Of a stretch of DNA of 64,000 bases, positions 8,652 to 16,789 are shown piece by piece. This stretch comes from Flavihumibacter soli. GTDB lineage: Bacteria; Bacteroidota; Bacteroidia; Sphingobacteriales; Sphingobacteriaceae. The translations under genes were made by a program, and so were the position numbers. How positions within the stretch are numbered: the stretch's first letter is position 1; each line of letters starts with the position of its first letter. The DNA is taken from NCBI RefSeq assembly GCF_010692725.1, contig NZ_JAAFZB010000095.1:248001-312000 (forward strand), in the 5' to 3' direction. The notes under the pieces are model-generated. The model did not search any database. It saw only the letters and a list, made by a program, of their open reading frames with translations, and was not told the DNA's origin.

Positions 8652-9800
8652 ATGACTGTAAATGAGTTCATATTTTCAAATAAACCGGCTCACCGCATCA
8701 CACGGCATCTATCGTTCTGGATTGTGTACAGCATTTACTTTTGGCTACAAAGTATTGTTGTGCTTGACGCGAAAGATATTCCCCAGCCTGAGCCTTATAA
8801 AAACGCCTTCATCAATCTCTATAGTTTCCTCCCATCCTGTATGCTTTCGGTCTATGTATTCATTTACATCTTTCGGCCCTTCTTATTAGAGAAAAAAAAA
8901 TATTTTCTTTTTACAGCCTGCTTTATCCTGCTCTATGCATTTGAATTATATATAAACAGCCTGTTTGCCCTGATATTCCTTCATAATGTGACCTACAATC
9001 ATGTGACAGCACTGACTTATATGGATGCACGGGGCTTAAGTACAACGAATACTTTATGGGCCTATACAATTGGAGTGCTCGCCCTGGGAATAAAACTGTC
9101 TAAGGACAGGTATCTGCAGCAAAAAGAGAATTTGCAGCTGCTCCGGAAGAAGGCGGATACTGAACTTAATTTTCAAAAGGCAAGATTTCACCCCGGGTTT
9201 CTCTCAGGGTCATTGGGTAATATTTACCATCAGATCACCAACAACCCGGGACACGCGCCCGGGCTGGTTTTGAAACTCTCCGATATTCTAAGCTACACCC
9301 TTTACGAGGGCAATGCAGAACGGGTGCCTTTGCAAAAGGAAGTAACTATCCTTGAGGATTTCATCGCATTGAACGTGTCCGATCCGGATAGTTCCGTTGA
9401 TATTCAGCTTCAAACCTGCGGAAGCCTTAAGGGCAAATACGTTGTTCCTATGCATACGGTGAAAATAGTGCAAGATGCTGTCACCAGGTTAAGGCAGGTA
9501 AGGTCGGGATACTACCAGATCCGCATTAATATAGAAGCGCAACTGAACACCATCCATATTCGGCTAATAGCTCCTGCAACAGATGATAATAGAACACGCC
9601 CGGCTAAAGGGACCGAAGTCCTGCAGGAGATTTACGATAAGTTAAGAACCAACTTTTCAGGAAATGAAATTATTTTTCAACCCGTTGAAGGCAACGGAAT
9701 TATGGAACTGGCCGTAACAATGCCCTTGTTTAATGAGGAATCAAGATCAGTCAGGCTTTCAGAAGTAAACGATACAAATCCGACATATGAGCTTAAATGA
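8652..9800 (+). CDS. Degenerate LytS/YehU-type histidine kinase (pseudokinase)
   Basis: Membrane protein with the layout of a LytS/YehU kinase: N-terminal four or so membrane segments (residues 15-150) and a cytoplasmic His_kinase/HATPase-like part (about 170-382). Compared with the next gene, every catalytic feature is lost. The phosphoacceptor motif reads RFHPGFLSGSLGNIYH, with Gly182 in place of the His of HPHFLFNTLNN. The N box reads KIVQDAVTRLRQ instead of IPFVENSFKHG. The G box reads AKGTEVLQEIYDKL instead of GASGIGLKNVRKRL. The reading frame is nonetheless intact over 382 residues, and it overlaps the next kinase by 14 bases. It is probably a non-catalytic sensor or partner, not a dead gene. 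Confidence 0.85.
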   Translation: MTVNEFIFSNKPAHRITRHLSFWIVYSIYFWLQSIVVLDAKDIPQPEPYKNAFINLYSFLPSCMLSVYVFIYIFRPFLLEKKKYFLFTACFILLYAFELYINSLFALIFLHNVTYNHVTALTYMDARGLSTTNTLWAYTIGVLALGIKLSKDRYLQQKENLQLLRKKADTELNFQKARFHPGFLSGSLGNIYHQITNNPGHAPGLVLKLSDILSYTLYEGNAERVPLQKEVTILEDFIALNVSDPDSSVDIQLQTCGSLKGKYVVPMHTVKIVQDAVTRLRQVRSGYYQIRINIEAQLNTIHIRLIAPATDDNRTRPAKGTEVLQEIYDKLRTNFSGNEIIFQPVEGNGIMELAVTMPLFNEESRSVRLSEVNDTNPTYELK

Positions 9801-10944
9801 TATCATATTTTCAAAGAGAATACCGCTTAGTTATGCCCGGCATATTATTTTCTGGGTCCTTTGGTATATTCATCCATTATTCTGGGACTTCCTGATTTTC
9901 GGTTTTCCGCATGGCGATAAAATTCACATCGGCTTAATTCACTGGCTAGTGGACCGGCTGTTTGATCTCGGCCAAAATCTTGTGTATTGCTATTTTATCG
10001 TCTATTACCTGATACCTAAATACGTCGAAAAGAAAAAATACCTTCAGTTCATCAGCGCCGTCCTCCTGTTAACTGTAGGTACATTCCTGTTTAACATGTA
10101 CCGTCTATGGTACCTGCAGGATATCCGTACCTATTTCGGACCGGAAAGGGATTCCCAGATTGTACTTTTTGTCTGGGACTCAACCAGGGCGTTCATAACC
10201 CAGGGCTCACCTGTCGTCTGCGGATTTTTTATAACCATAAAAATTTTGAAAGACTACTATGGCAAATTAGACGAGAAATCCAGCCTGATCAGGGAAACCA
10301 GCGGCGCCGAACTGCAATTACTGAAAGCCCAGGTCCATCCACACTTTTTATTCAACACTCTCAATAACATCTATTCATTTACACTTAATGATCCCCCAAA
10401 GGCTGCAGACCTGGTATTACAACTCTCTCATACGGTACAATACATGACAACTGATTGTGAAGAGGAGCTTGTCATGCTGGAGAAGGAATTGAAGATGATC
10501 GAGGATTACATCGGTCTGGAGAAAGTACGCTATGGGAAACGTCTGGATCTCCGGATAGATATAAAAGGCGATTACCAGGATAAGTATATCGCTCCCTTAC
10601 TGCTGATTCCATTCGTAGAAAACAGCTTTAAACACGGCAGCAGTAAAATGCTGGAACATCCCTGGATAAGAATAGATATCTCCGCTCAGGATATTGTCCT
10701 TCATGTAAAGATCAGCAATAGCAAACCGGCTGATACGGCGCAAATAAACGGCGCAAGCGGCATCGGCTTAAAAAACGTCAGAAAGAGACTGGAACTCTTA
10801 TACCATGATGATTACCATCTTGAAATAAAGAATGAAGTTCATTCATTTCATGTCGAATTGAGCGTGCCGCTAACGGTGATAAAACAGCCGTCAGAAAGTA
10901 ATGCGATCCCAACATTATTGAACGGAACTTATGCGACTGCATGA
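9787..10944 (+). CDS. LytS/YehU-type sensor histidine kinase
   Basis: 385-residue sensor kinase with four hydrophobic segments (about residues 15-150) and a cytoplasmic catalytic region. The phosphoacceptor H186 lies in VHPHFLFNTLNNIYSF; the N box LIPFVENSFKHG and the G box GIGLKNVRKRLELLY are complete. It is therefore the only catalytically complete kinase of this cluster and should phosphorylate the LytTR regulator at 7905. The start overlaps the preceding pseudokinase by 14 bases (ATG at 9787). A 14-base overlap also links its own end to a relic of a third copy. Confidence 0.92.
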   Translation: MSLNDIIFSKRIPLSYARHIIFWVLWYIHPLFWDFLIFGFPHGDKIHIGLIHWLVDRLFDLGQNLVYCYFIVYYLIPKYVEKKKYLQFISAVLLLTVGTFLFNMYRLWYLQDIRTYFGPERDSQIVLFVWDSTRAFITQGSPVVCGFFITIKILKDYYGKLDEKSSLIRETSGAELQLLKAQVHPHFLFNTLNNIYSFTLNDPPKAADLVLQLSHTVQYMTTDCEEELVMLEKELKMIEDYIGLEKVRYGKRLDLRIDIKGDYQDKYIAPLLLIPFVENSFKHGSSKMLEHPWIRIDISAQDIVLHVKISNSKPADTAQINGASGIGLKNVRKRLELLYHDDYHLEIKNEVHSFHVELSVPLTVIKQPSESNAIPTLLNGTYATA

Positions 10945-11095
10945 CTTCATATTCTACAATAATTTCTTAGCAATAGGCGAAACCCATAATTCATTTCTTG
11001 TCAGGTTAGAACTGCCGTTAGAGTCCTGGAAAGCTATTGCCACACCAATGAATACTCTATTGCTGAGCCTGCTGCTTGATCAGGAGGACCTCTGA
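10931..11095 (+). pseudogene. Relic of a third tandem histidine kinase (internal deletion)
   Basis: A 54-codon frame starts 14 bases before the stop of the previous kinase, the same overlap as that between the two full kinase genes. Its first residues, MRLHDFIFYNN, match the N termini MSLNDIIFSK and MTVNEFIFSN of the neighbours. It then passes directly to GETHNSFLVRLELPLES, which resembles the C-terminal end of the intact kinase (NEVHSFHVELSVPL). About 330 codons in between are missing. The end overlaps the 3' end of the convergent helicase gene by 16 bases. The interpretation is based on short similarities and could be tested with an ortholog. Confidence 0.6.
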
Positions 11096-13599
11096 TACTT
11101 CATACTCATCTTAGCTACTCGTTCTTCGAGTGATTCTGTGATCAGCTTTTCCCTGCTGAGGCCGTCTACCAGTATCGGGAAAGCAAAGGGAGTGGGCTGA
11201 TCGCTTTCCCGGATCACAACCTTCAGTTGCTGTATCCTTTGCAAGGCCGCCCGCAGCCTGTATTCTTCGAGTTGAAACTGCAGGGCCTCGTGGTAAGCCT
11301 GGCGAACCAGCACATTGTCTTTCTCATATTCGCTGAACACTTCGAACAGCAACGATGTAGATGCCTGCAGATGCCGGTTCTTCATCGCCTTCCCGGGAAA
11401 ACCTGTGAAAACCAGACCCGCGATATGAGCGATATCCCGAAAACGCCGGCGCGCCATTTCCGTTGCGTTCAGACTGTGCTGAATATCATCCAGGAGGTTG
11501 TCGATCGAAAAAAGGTCATTCTCCAGGGCCTTCTCCAGCATCACCTCGTCTTCGGTGAGCAGCTCAAAGCCGTAATCATTCATCGCGATAGAAAAGTTGG
11601 CCTTCTTTATTTTGGAGATTCGATAGGCAAAGATCGAGGCCATCCCTTCATGCACCAGCCTTCCTTCGAAGGGATAAAAGAACAGGTGGTGCCCGTCTCT
11701 CGAAGTATACTTCTCAATAAGAAATTCCGATTTACGCGGGATATGGGATAATTGCGCCTGCAGGTCAAACAGGGGCTGCAGGGCCACGATCTCTTCGTCT
11801 GTCTGCTTACCCTGGGCGACTTCATCGAGCTTGGTACGGAACGTCGCTGATAGCTGCGATGACAGTGGAATACGGCCGCCCATCCAGCTGGGAACCATAC
11901 CTTTTTTCTTAGCCGATTTCCGGACAAAGGCTGTCATATCCTTGATCTTAACAAGCTCCAAACTTCGCCCCGCGAAATAGAAGTTATCGCCGATCTTGAG
12001 CTTACTAATGAACGATTCCTCTATCGAACCCAGGTTGCCGCCACTCAGGAATTTCACCCGCATGCTCACATCCCCCACAATGGTACCCATGCTCAGGCGG
12101 TGGCGCATCGCCACGCGACGGTTGTTCACCTTGTAAAGGCCGTTCTCAATTTCAACCTTCAGGAACTCATCGTAGGCTGCCAGTGTCTTTCCTCCCTGTG
12201 TAATGAATTCAAGGATCTGCTGGTAGTCCCGCCGTTCAAGGTCGGCAAAGGCGTAGGTAGTTTTCAGTTCCTTATAGATCTGATCCGGATAGAACCCGTC
12301 TGAGACAGCCAGCGTTACGAGGTACTGCATCAAAACATCCATTGCCAGGACGATCGGATCCCGGCTTTCGAAGATCCCGTCGACGATCGCCTGTTTTAAA
12401 GCCGCTCCCTCCAGCAACTCCATCGAGTGTGTCGGAACGAACCAGGCTTTTGAGGTGGCACCGGGATGGTGACCGCTTCTGCCAGCCCGCTGCATGAAGC
12501 GGGCCACGCCTTTCGGACTGCCGATCTGTATGACCGTGTCGACCGGGCGAAAATCTACCCCAAGGTCAAGGCTGGACGTACAGACAACGATCTTCAGCAT
12601 CTCCTGGTGCAGGGCCTCTTCTACCCAACTGCGCAGTTCATTATCCAGCGAACCGTGGTGCATGGCAATAATTCCGGCATACTCCGGATACTTATCCAGG
12701 ATTGCCTGATACCATATCTCGGTCTGCGAACGGGTATTGGTGAAAATAAGAGTGGTCTTGCTGCTTTCAACAATATCGATCACCTGGGGCAAAAGCTTAA
12801 TACCCAAGTGCCCTGCCCATGAGAACTGTTCAATATTCTCCGGAATTACTGACTCGATGATGATCTTCTTACCCAGATTCGCCCGAACCATGCTGATCTG
12901 CTCTTTCTTAAAGTTGTTTCCCAATAACACCTCGCCCGCCTGCTCGAGGTTGCCTATAGTAGCAGAGATACCCCAGATGCGGAGGTTTGAGTTGGGAGTT
13001 GGGAGTGGAGAGTTTGGAGTAGGGAGTAGAGACTTCAGGGAATCAAGAGCTTTCAAAGTTTTGAGTCTCGAAAGCCCGAGTTCGAGCTGAACCCCTCTTT
13101 TAGTTCCTAAAAGCTCATGCCACTCGTCTATTACAACAGCCTGCAAAGTGGCAAACAGCTTTGGATATTCCTTCGTGGCCAGCATGATATGCAGGCTTTC
13201 CGGAGTAGTCAGCAGAATTTCCGGCTGCCGTCTCTTCAGTTCAGCTTTGTCCTTAGCCGATGTATCGCCGGTCCGGGTTGCTACCTTCCACGGTAGTCCC
13301 AGATCATCAACGACAGTTTGCATCGCTTTCCGGATATCATTGGTGAGCGCGCGCAGGGGCGTGATCCAGAGTAATTGCAAGCCGTTATTTTTGCGGGATT
13401 GGTAATCGTCAGGATGTTCATTAATATAAGCTGCGATGAACGGGAGAAACATGGCAAAGGTCTTACCGCTGCCGGTTGGAGCGTTCAGCAGACCGGAATC
13501 GCCCTTTAAAAAAGCATCCATCATCTCCTTCTGAAAAGCGAACTGCTCCCAGTTCCGGGTTACGAACCATTCAGAAATGACCTGCTGACCTTTATTCAT
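11080..13599 (-). CDS. Ligase-associated DEXH-box helicase (Lhr-like)
   Basis: ATP-dependent 3'-5' DNA helicase of the Lhr-core type found with an ATP-dependent ligase and an MBL exonuclease, presumed to act in DNA repair. Visible are the Walker A motif NAPTGSGKTFAMF (K46), the DEXH box VIDEWHELLGTKRG, motif III GISATIGN, and in the second RecA domain VCTSSLDLGVDF and FMQRAGRSGHHPGATSKAW. The C-terminal third is the Lhr-type winged-helix/core extension. The length (839) is at the upper end because a segment of about 20 residues is inserted between motifs II and III (roughly 187-208). It is rich in PTPNS repeats and encoded by a 7-bp tandem repeat. The gene lies 51 bp downstream of the ligase. 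Confidence 0.93.
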   Translation of the reverse strand: MNKGQQVISEWFVTRNWEQFAFQKEMMDAFLKGDSGLLNAPTGSGKTFAMFLPFIAAYINEHPDDYQSRKNNGLQLLWITPLRALTNDIRKAMQTVVDDLGLPWKVATRTGDTSAKDKAELKRRQPEILLTTPESLHIMLATKEYPKLFATLQAVVIDEWHELLGTKRGVQLELGLSRLKTLKALDSLKSLLPTPNSPLPTPNSNLRIWGISATIGNLEQAGEVLLGNNFKKEQISMVRANLGKKIIIESVIPENIEQFSWAGHLGIKLLPQVIDIVESSKTTLIFTNTRSQTEIWYQAILDKYPEYAGIIAMHHGSLDNELRSWVEEALHQEMLKIVVCTSSLDLGVDFRPVDTVIQIGSPKGVARFMQRAGRSGHHPGATSKAWFVPTHSMELLEGAALKQAIVDGIFESRDPIVLAMDVLMQYLVTLAVSDGFYPDQIYKELKTTYAFADLERRDYQQILEFITQGGKTLAAYDEFLKVEIENGLYKVNNRRVAMRHRLSMGTIVGDVSMRVKFLSGGNLGSIEESFISKLKIGDNFYFAGRSLELVKIKDMTAFVRKSAKKKGMVPSWMGGRIPLSSQLSATFRTKLDEVAQGKQTDEEIVALQPLFDLQAQLSHIPRKSEFLIEKYTSRDGHHLFFYPFEGRLVHEGMASIFAYRISKIKKANFSIAMNDYGFELLTEDEVMLEKALENDLFSIDNLLDDIQHSLNATEMARRRFRDIAHIAGLVFTGFPGKAMKNRHLQASTSLLFEVFSEYEKDNVLVRQAYHEALQFQLEEYRLRAALQRIQQLKVVIRESDQPTPFAFPILVDGLSREKLITESLEERVAKMSMKYQRSS
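12984..13032. repeat. Heptad array inside the helicase gene
   Basis: Seven consecutive 7-bp units (GGTTTGA, GTTGGGA twice, GTGGAGA, GTTTGGA, GTAGGGA, GTAGAGA). They lie in frame in the helicase gene and encode about residues 190-206, including the repeat LPTPNS. Two units, read as AGTTTGG and AGTnGGG, recur in the array at 57106. Confidence 0.85.
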
Positions 13600-13650
13600 T
13601 AAACTGATATTATTGTCAAAAATGCGCTTTATGGGCAGCTACCAGGGCAT

Positions 13651-15261
13651 CTAAAGAAACTCTTTTAGCGTTTCCAGGGTATCCGCTTCTTCAATCTTCT
13701 TGTCCTGCCGCCATCTTAAAATCCTGGGGAATCTTAAAGCCACACCAGACTTGTGCCTTGTCGATCTGTTAATCCCTTCGAAGCCGATCTCGAAAACCAG
13801 TTCGGGCTTTACTGTCCTGACCGGCCCGAACTTCTCAAGTGTATTGCGCTTCACAAAATAGTCAACCTGGTTGATCTCTTTATCAGTTAGTCCGGAATAG
13901 GCCTTAGCAAAAGGAACAAGTTTATCCTGGTCCCATACAGCGAAAGTATAGTCGGTATACAGATCTGCCCTGCGGCCATGCCCCTTCTGTGCATAGATCA
14001 TTACGGCATCGATAGACAATGGGTCTACCTTCCATTTCCACCAGTCGCCGCGTTTACGACCGACAAGATAAGGGGAATCCAATTTTTTAAGCATAAAACC
14101 TTCCGCGTTTTCATCCCGGGATCTAAGCCTGAGTTCATACAACTCCTCCCAGGAATTAACATCAACAACCGGGGAAAGCCTGAAAACATTCTGATGCCGG
14201 CTTGCCCGGTGCAGTTCTTCCAGGATAGCTCTTCGTTCTGACAACGGCAGTTCCCGGATATCGCGGCCTTCGTGTTCAAGACAATCATAAGCAATAAAGG
14301 CCATAGGACTTTCTTCCAGGATCTTCTTCGTGAGGTTCTTCCGCCCGATCCGGGTTTGAAGGACATTGAAAGGGAGCGGACAATTATCAGCAAAGCAGAT
14401 AGCTTCTCCATCCAGAACAGTGCCGTCCGGGAGTTCCAGCAGGAAGGGATGTAATTCAGGAAATTTATCGGTGGACAGGTCTTCCCCGCGGCTCCAGATA
14501 AAGATCTCGCCCTGACGCTGAATGGCCTGCGCCCTGATCCCGTCCCATTTCCATTCAGCCTGCCAGTTCGAAACATCTCCTAACGCCATACTGATCTCTT
14601 CCGCACTCTTCGACTTATCCGAGGTTTCCTGAATAGCATAGGCCAGATAAAAAGGGTACGGGCGGGAAATATCCTCCGAACCATCAACTGCCTGCATCAG
14701 CTGGCTGTAGCTGAAGGTAGCCGGGTCCCAGTTACCCATTATCCGGTGCGTCAGAACCTGCGTCTCCAACCCTGAAATGTCTGCAAGGGCTTTAATGATC
14801 AGGCTTTGAGAAACTCCTACCCTGAAGCTGCCGGTCAGGATCTTATTGAAAACAAAGCGCTCCTGCTGGTCCATAGACGACCAGGAGGAGATCAGCCAGT
14901 CTTTCTTCTCGTCCTCCGTCAGGGCATTCAGGGAGTTGATCTCCGCAATCCATTCTGACAGGGATTTATTTTGAGTAGCCTCTGACTTGGGCAGAAGCAG
15001 AGAAATAGTTTCGCCAAGATCGCCAACTACATGATAACTTTCTTCAAACAACCATACCGGGATATTCGCCATCTCCATGGCCCAGGTCTTCACCAGCGTC
15101 GCATTGATCTGCCGCTTCGGTTTACGGCCGGTAAAAAGCGCCAGGGTCTGGATCTTGTCTTCATCCGGAACCTTCAGGAAATATTCCTTCAATACCCGGA
15201 TCTTCTCATTGGTTTTATTCGTCTCGTCAAGCGAACTGAAAAGCTGTGCAAATGACCTCAT
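13651..15261 (-). CDS. ATP-dependent DNA ligase of the ligase-associated repair cluster
   Basis: Seals nicks in DNA using ATP through a lysine-AMP intermediate. The adenylation motif is EWKWDGIRAQ with nucleophile K238; further nucleotidyltransferase motifs are GTVLDGEAICF, FIAYDCLEHEG, AEGFMLKKLDSPYLVGRK and DWWKWKVDP. The N-terminal about 200 residues form the DNA-binding domain and the last about 100 the OB fold. Length (536) fits the bacterial LigB/LigC-like group that accompanies Lhr-like helicases. Its start overlaps the stop of the exonuclease gene (ATGA, 15258-15261), so the two are co-translated. Confidence 0.94.
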   Translation of the reverse strand: MRSFAQLFSSLDETNKTNEKIRVLKEYFLKVPDEDKIQTLALFTGRKPKRQINATLVKTWAMEMANIPVWLFEESYHVVGDLGETISLLLPKSEATQNKSLSEWIAEINSLNALTEDEKKDWLISSWSSMDQQERFVFNKILTGSFRVGVSQSLIIKALADISGLETQVLTHRIMGNWDPATFSYSQLMQAVDGSEDISRPYPFYLAYAIQETSDKSKSAEEISMALGDVSNWQAEWKWDGIRAQAIQRQGEIFIWSRGEDLSTDKFPELHPFLLELPDGTVLDGEAICFADNCPLPFNVLQTRIGRKNLTKKILEESPMAFIAYDCLEHEGRDIRELPLSERRAILEELHRASRHQNVFRLSPVVDVNSWEELYELRLRSRDENAEGFMLKKLDSPYLVGRKRGDWWKWKVDPLSIDAVMIYAQKGHGRRADLYTDYTFAVWDQDKLVPFAKAYSGLTDKEINQVDYFVKRNTLEKFGPVRTVKPELVFEIGFEGINRSTRHKSGVALRFPRILRWRQDKKIEEADTLETLKEFL

Positions 15262-16436
15262 AGGGCTCCTCCTGCTTTTTTAGCTTTTTTCAGTGCGGCA
15301 GACTTCTCCGAATCCGTCAAAGGCTGTTTCAACGGAGTTGCGGAATCTACGGCAAGCGCCTCCATACTATCGATGTTCTCTTCTGCACCAATCACCTCAC
15401 CTTCCTCATTCACCAGTTTAACCGGATCCTGATCCAGTTCACTGGCTTCATCACCACCGTAAATTGTATGGGCTTCATGCGCATCGTAACCGGTCTCGGA
15501 AAGATAGCGCGAGAAGGGGGCCGTATAGCCGTGAGTTAAATAAACGGTTTCGCAGCCGGTTGCCTGGATGGCACTGATCAATCCATTCCAATCGGCATGG
15601 TCCGAAAGTACAAATCCCCGGTCGGCTGCACGCCGGCGCTTTGCCCCCCGCAGGGCCATCCAGCCGGAGCAATATCCGAAACTGTATGGGTAGAATTTCC
15701 GCATCCAGGGCGTGCCTACCGAGGAAGGCGGACACAGGATAAGTCCCCGGCGCATCTCGTCTTTGTTCGTATCCGGAGTCACGCGGGTAGTCTCACTTAA
15801 TTGCACCCCATTTCTTCGCAGAGCCTCGTTGGTATTTTCGATCACTCCATGCGTATAAACTCTCCCGATAGACAGATCGAGTCCCTGCAGGATCCGCTGC
15901 GCCTTCCCGAGGGAGTAACCGACGAGTACCGTGGTCCTGCCTTCCTCAATATTCTGCCGCCACCAGTTATTCATGCTGTCAAAGATCTCCTGCTGGGGTC
16001 GCCACGAATAAACCGGCAGACCAAAAGTGCATTCAGAAATAAAAGAATGACATTTTACGGGCTCGAAAGGCTGGCATACCTGATCGTCCTCCAGTTTATA
16101 ATCGCCCGAAACTACCCATACCTCCCCTTTGTACTCCACTCTTACCTGGGCAGAACCAAGAATGTGGCCGGCAGGAAAGAAAGAGATCGTGACGCCATTC
16201 TTGACCACGGTCTTGCCGTAGTCCATCGTCTCCAGGCTGATTTCTCCCAGCCGGTATAGCAACACTTCCCGCGAGAGCGAATGCGCCAGGTAATTATCGT
16301 GCCCCCATTTGGCATGGTCGGAGTGGGCATGAGTTATCACTGCCGATTTCACGGGCCGCCAGGGATCGATATAAAAGTCGCCGGCAGCGCAGTAGATCCC
16401 GCAATCATTAAATTCAAGGAGTGGTTTTGCTGGCAT
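15258..16436 (-). CDS. Ligase-associated MBL-fold exonuclease
   Basis: Metallo-beta-lactamase fold nuclease of the family that accompanies ATP-dependent ligase and Lhr-like helicase, expected to trim DNA ends. Metal ligands are in THAHSDHAKWG (HxHxDH, near residue 36), FPAGHILGSAQVRVE (near 110) and VVSGDYKLEDDQ (near 133). Further on, FVLSDHADWNGLI and YLTHGYTAPFSRYL give the beta-CASP-like part. The last about 55 residues are an acidic and lysine-rich tail. The gene is first in the exonuclease-ligase-helicase series. The fourth member often seen with it, the metallophosphoesterase PdeM, is not adjacent. Confidence 0.92.
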   Translation of the reverse strand: MPAKPLLEFNDCGIYCAAGDFYIDPWRPVKSAVITHAHSDHAKWGHDNYLAHSLSREVLLYRLGEISLETMDYGKTVVKNGVTISFFPAGHILGSAQVRVEYKGEVWVVSGDYKLEDDQVCQPFEPVKCHSFISECTFGLPVYSWRPQQEIFDSMNNWWRQNIEEGRTTVLVGYSLGKAQRILQGLDLSIGRVYTHGVIENTNEALRRNGVQLSETTRVTPDTNKDEMRRGLILCPPSSVGTPWMRKFYPYSFGYCSGWMALRGAKRRRAADRGFVLSDHADWNGLISAIQATGCETVYLTHGYTAPFSRYLSETGYDAHEAHTIYGGDEASELDQDPVKLVNEEGEVIGAEENIDSMEALAVDSATPLKQPLTDSEKSAALKKAKKAGGAL

Positions 16437-16530
16437 AATAGGAGAACCTCAATTCAGCAATTTGGTTTAGGCAAACGATTATGCGCATAAGAATCCACCG
16501 TTTTTCAGGACTAGCAAAGAGGAACATTGC

Positions 16531-16606
16531 TTAGGTTTTGTCTAGACCATCTAGTGGTTAGTCCGCTAATTTGGTGGACTAACCTTAACATGACCTAAAC
16601 AAGTCC
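16531..16606. repeat. Palindromic interspersed repeat, copy 1
   Basis: Core inverted repeat GGTTAGTCC (16556-16564) and GGACTAACC (16576-16584), with outer arms TTAGGT (16531) and ACCTAA (16593). Read on the minus strand it begins TTTAGGTCATGTTAAGGT, nearly identical to TTTAGGTCATGTTAGGGT at 48822, where the same nested-palindrome plan occurs. Confidence 0.7.
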
Positions 16607-16751
16607 TATACCAAGTGCCGGCCGAACCAGTGTCTGAATATTGGTTTTTCAGTCACAGGCCGGGGGCCGGGGAGAGTAAAAATTATGATTAAGAAAGGGT
16701 TTGCCAGCTTCACTATCTGGTGTGGCGTGAAAAGCCAAATTCGCCTGTAAG

Positions 16752-16784
16752 AAAAAAGGCCGTCTCCGATCTGGAGACAGCCTT
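16752..16784 (-). terminator. Intrinsic terminator of the protease gene
   Basis: Arms AAGGC-c-GTCTCC and GGAGAC-a-GCCTT around GATCT form a strong GC-rich stem. On the minus strand it is followed by a T run (GGCCTTTTTTCTT), and it begins 6 bases after the stop of the protease gene. Confidence 0.9.
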
Positions 16785-16789
16785 CTGTT

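Larger units (their letters stand above)
16437..16789. other. Intergenic region upstream of the repair trio
   Basis: 353 bases. It holds the promoter region of the exonuclease-ligase-helicase genes, a palindromic repeat (16531-16606) related to one at 48822-48889, and near its end the terminator of the protease gene. Between 16607 and 16751 nothing was recognised. Confidence 0.6.

Noticed and set aside
11227-11751. 174-codon plus-strand frame opposite the helicase gene.
   Set aside because: Shadow of the helicase frame; no initiation context or domain.
15801-16259. 152-codon plus-strand frame opposite the MBL exonuclease gene.
   Set aside because: Antisense to a gene with clear motifs; no recognised domain.
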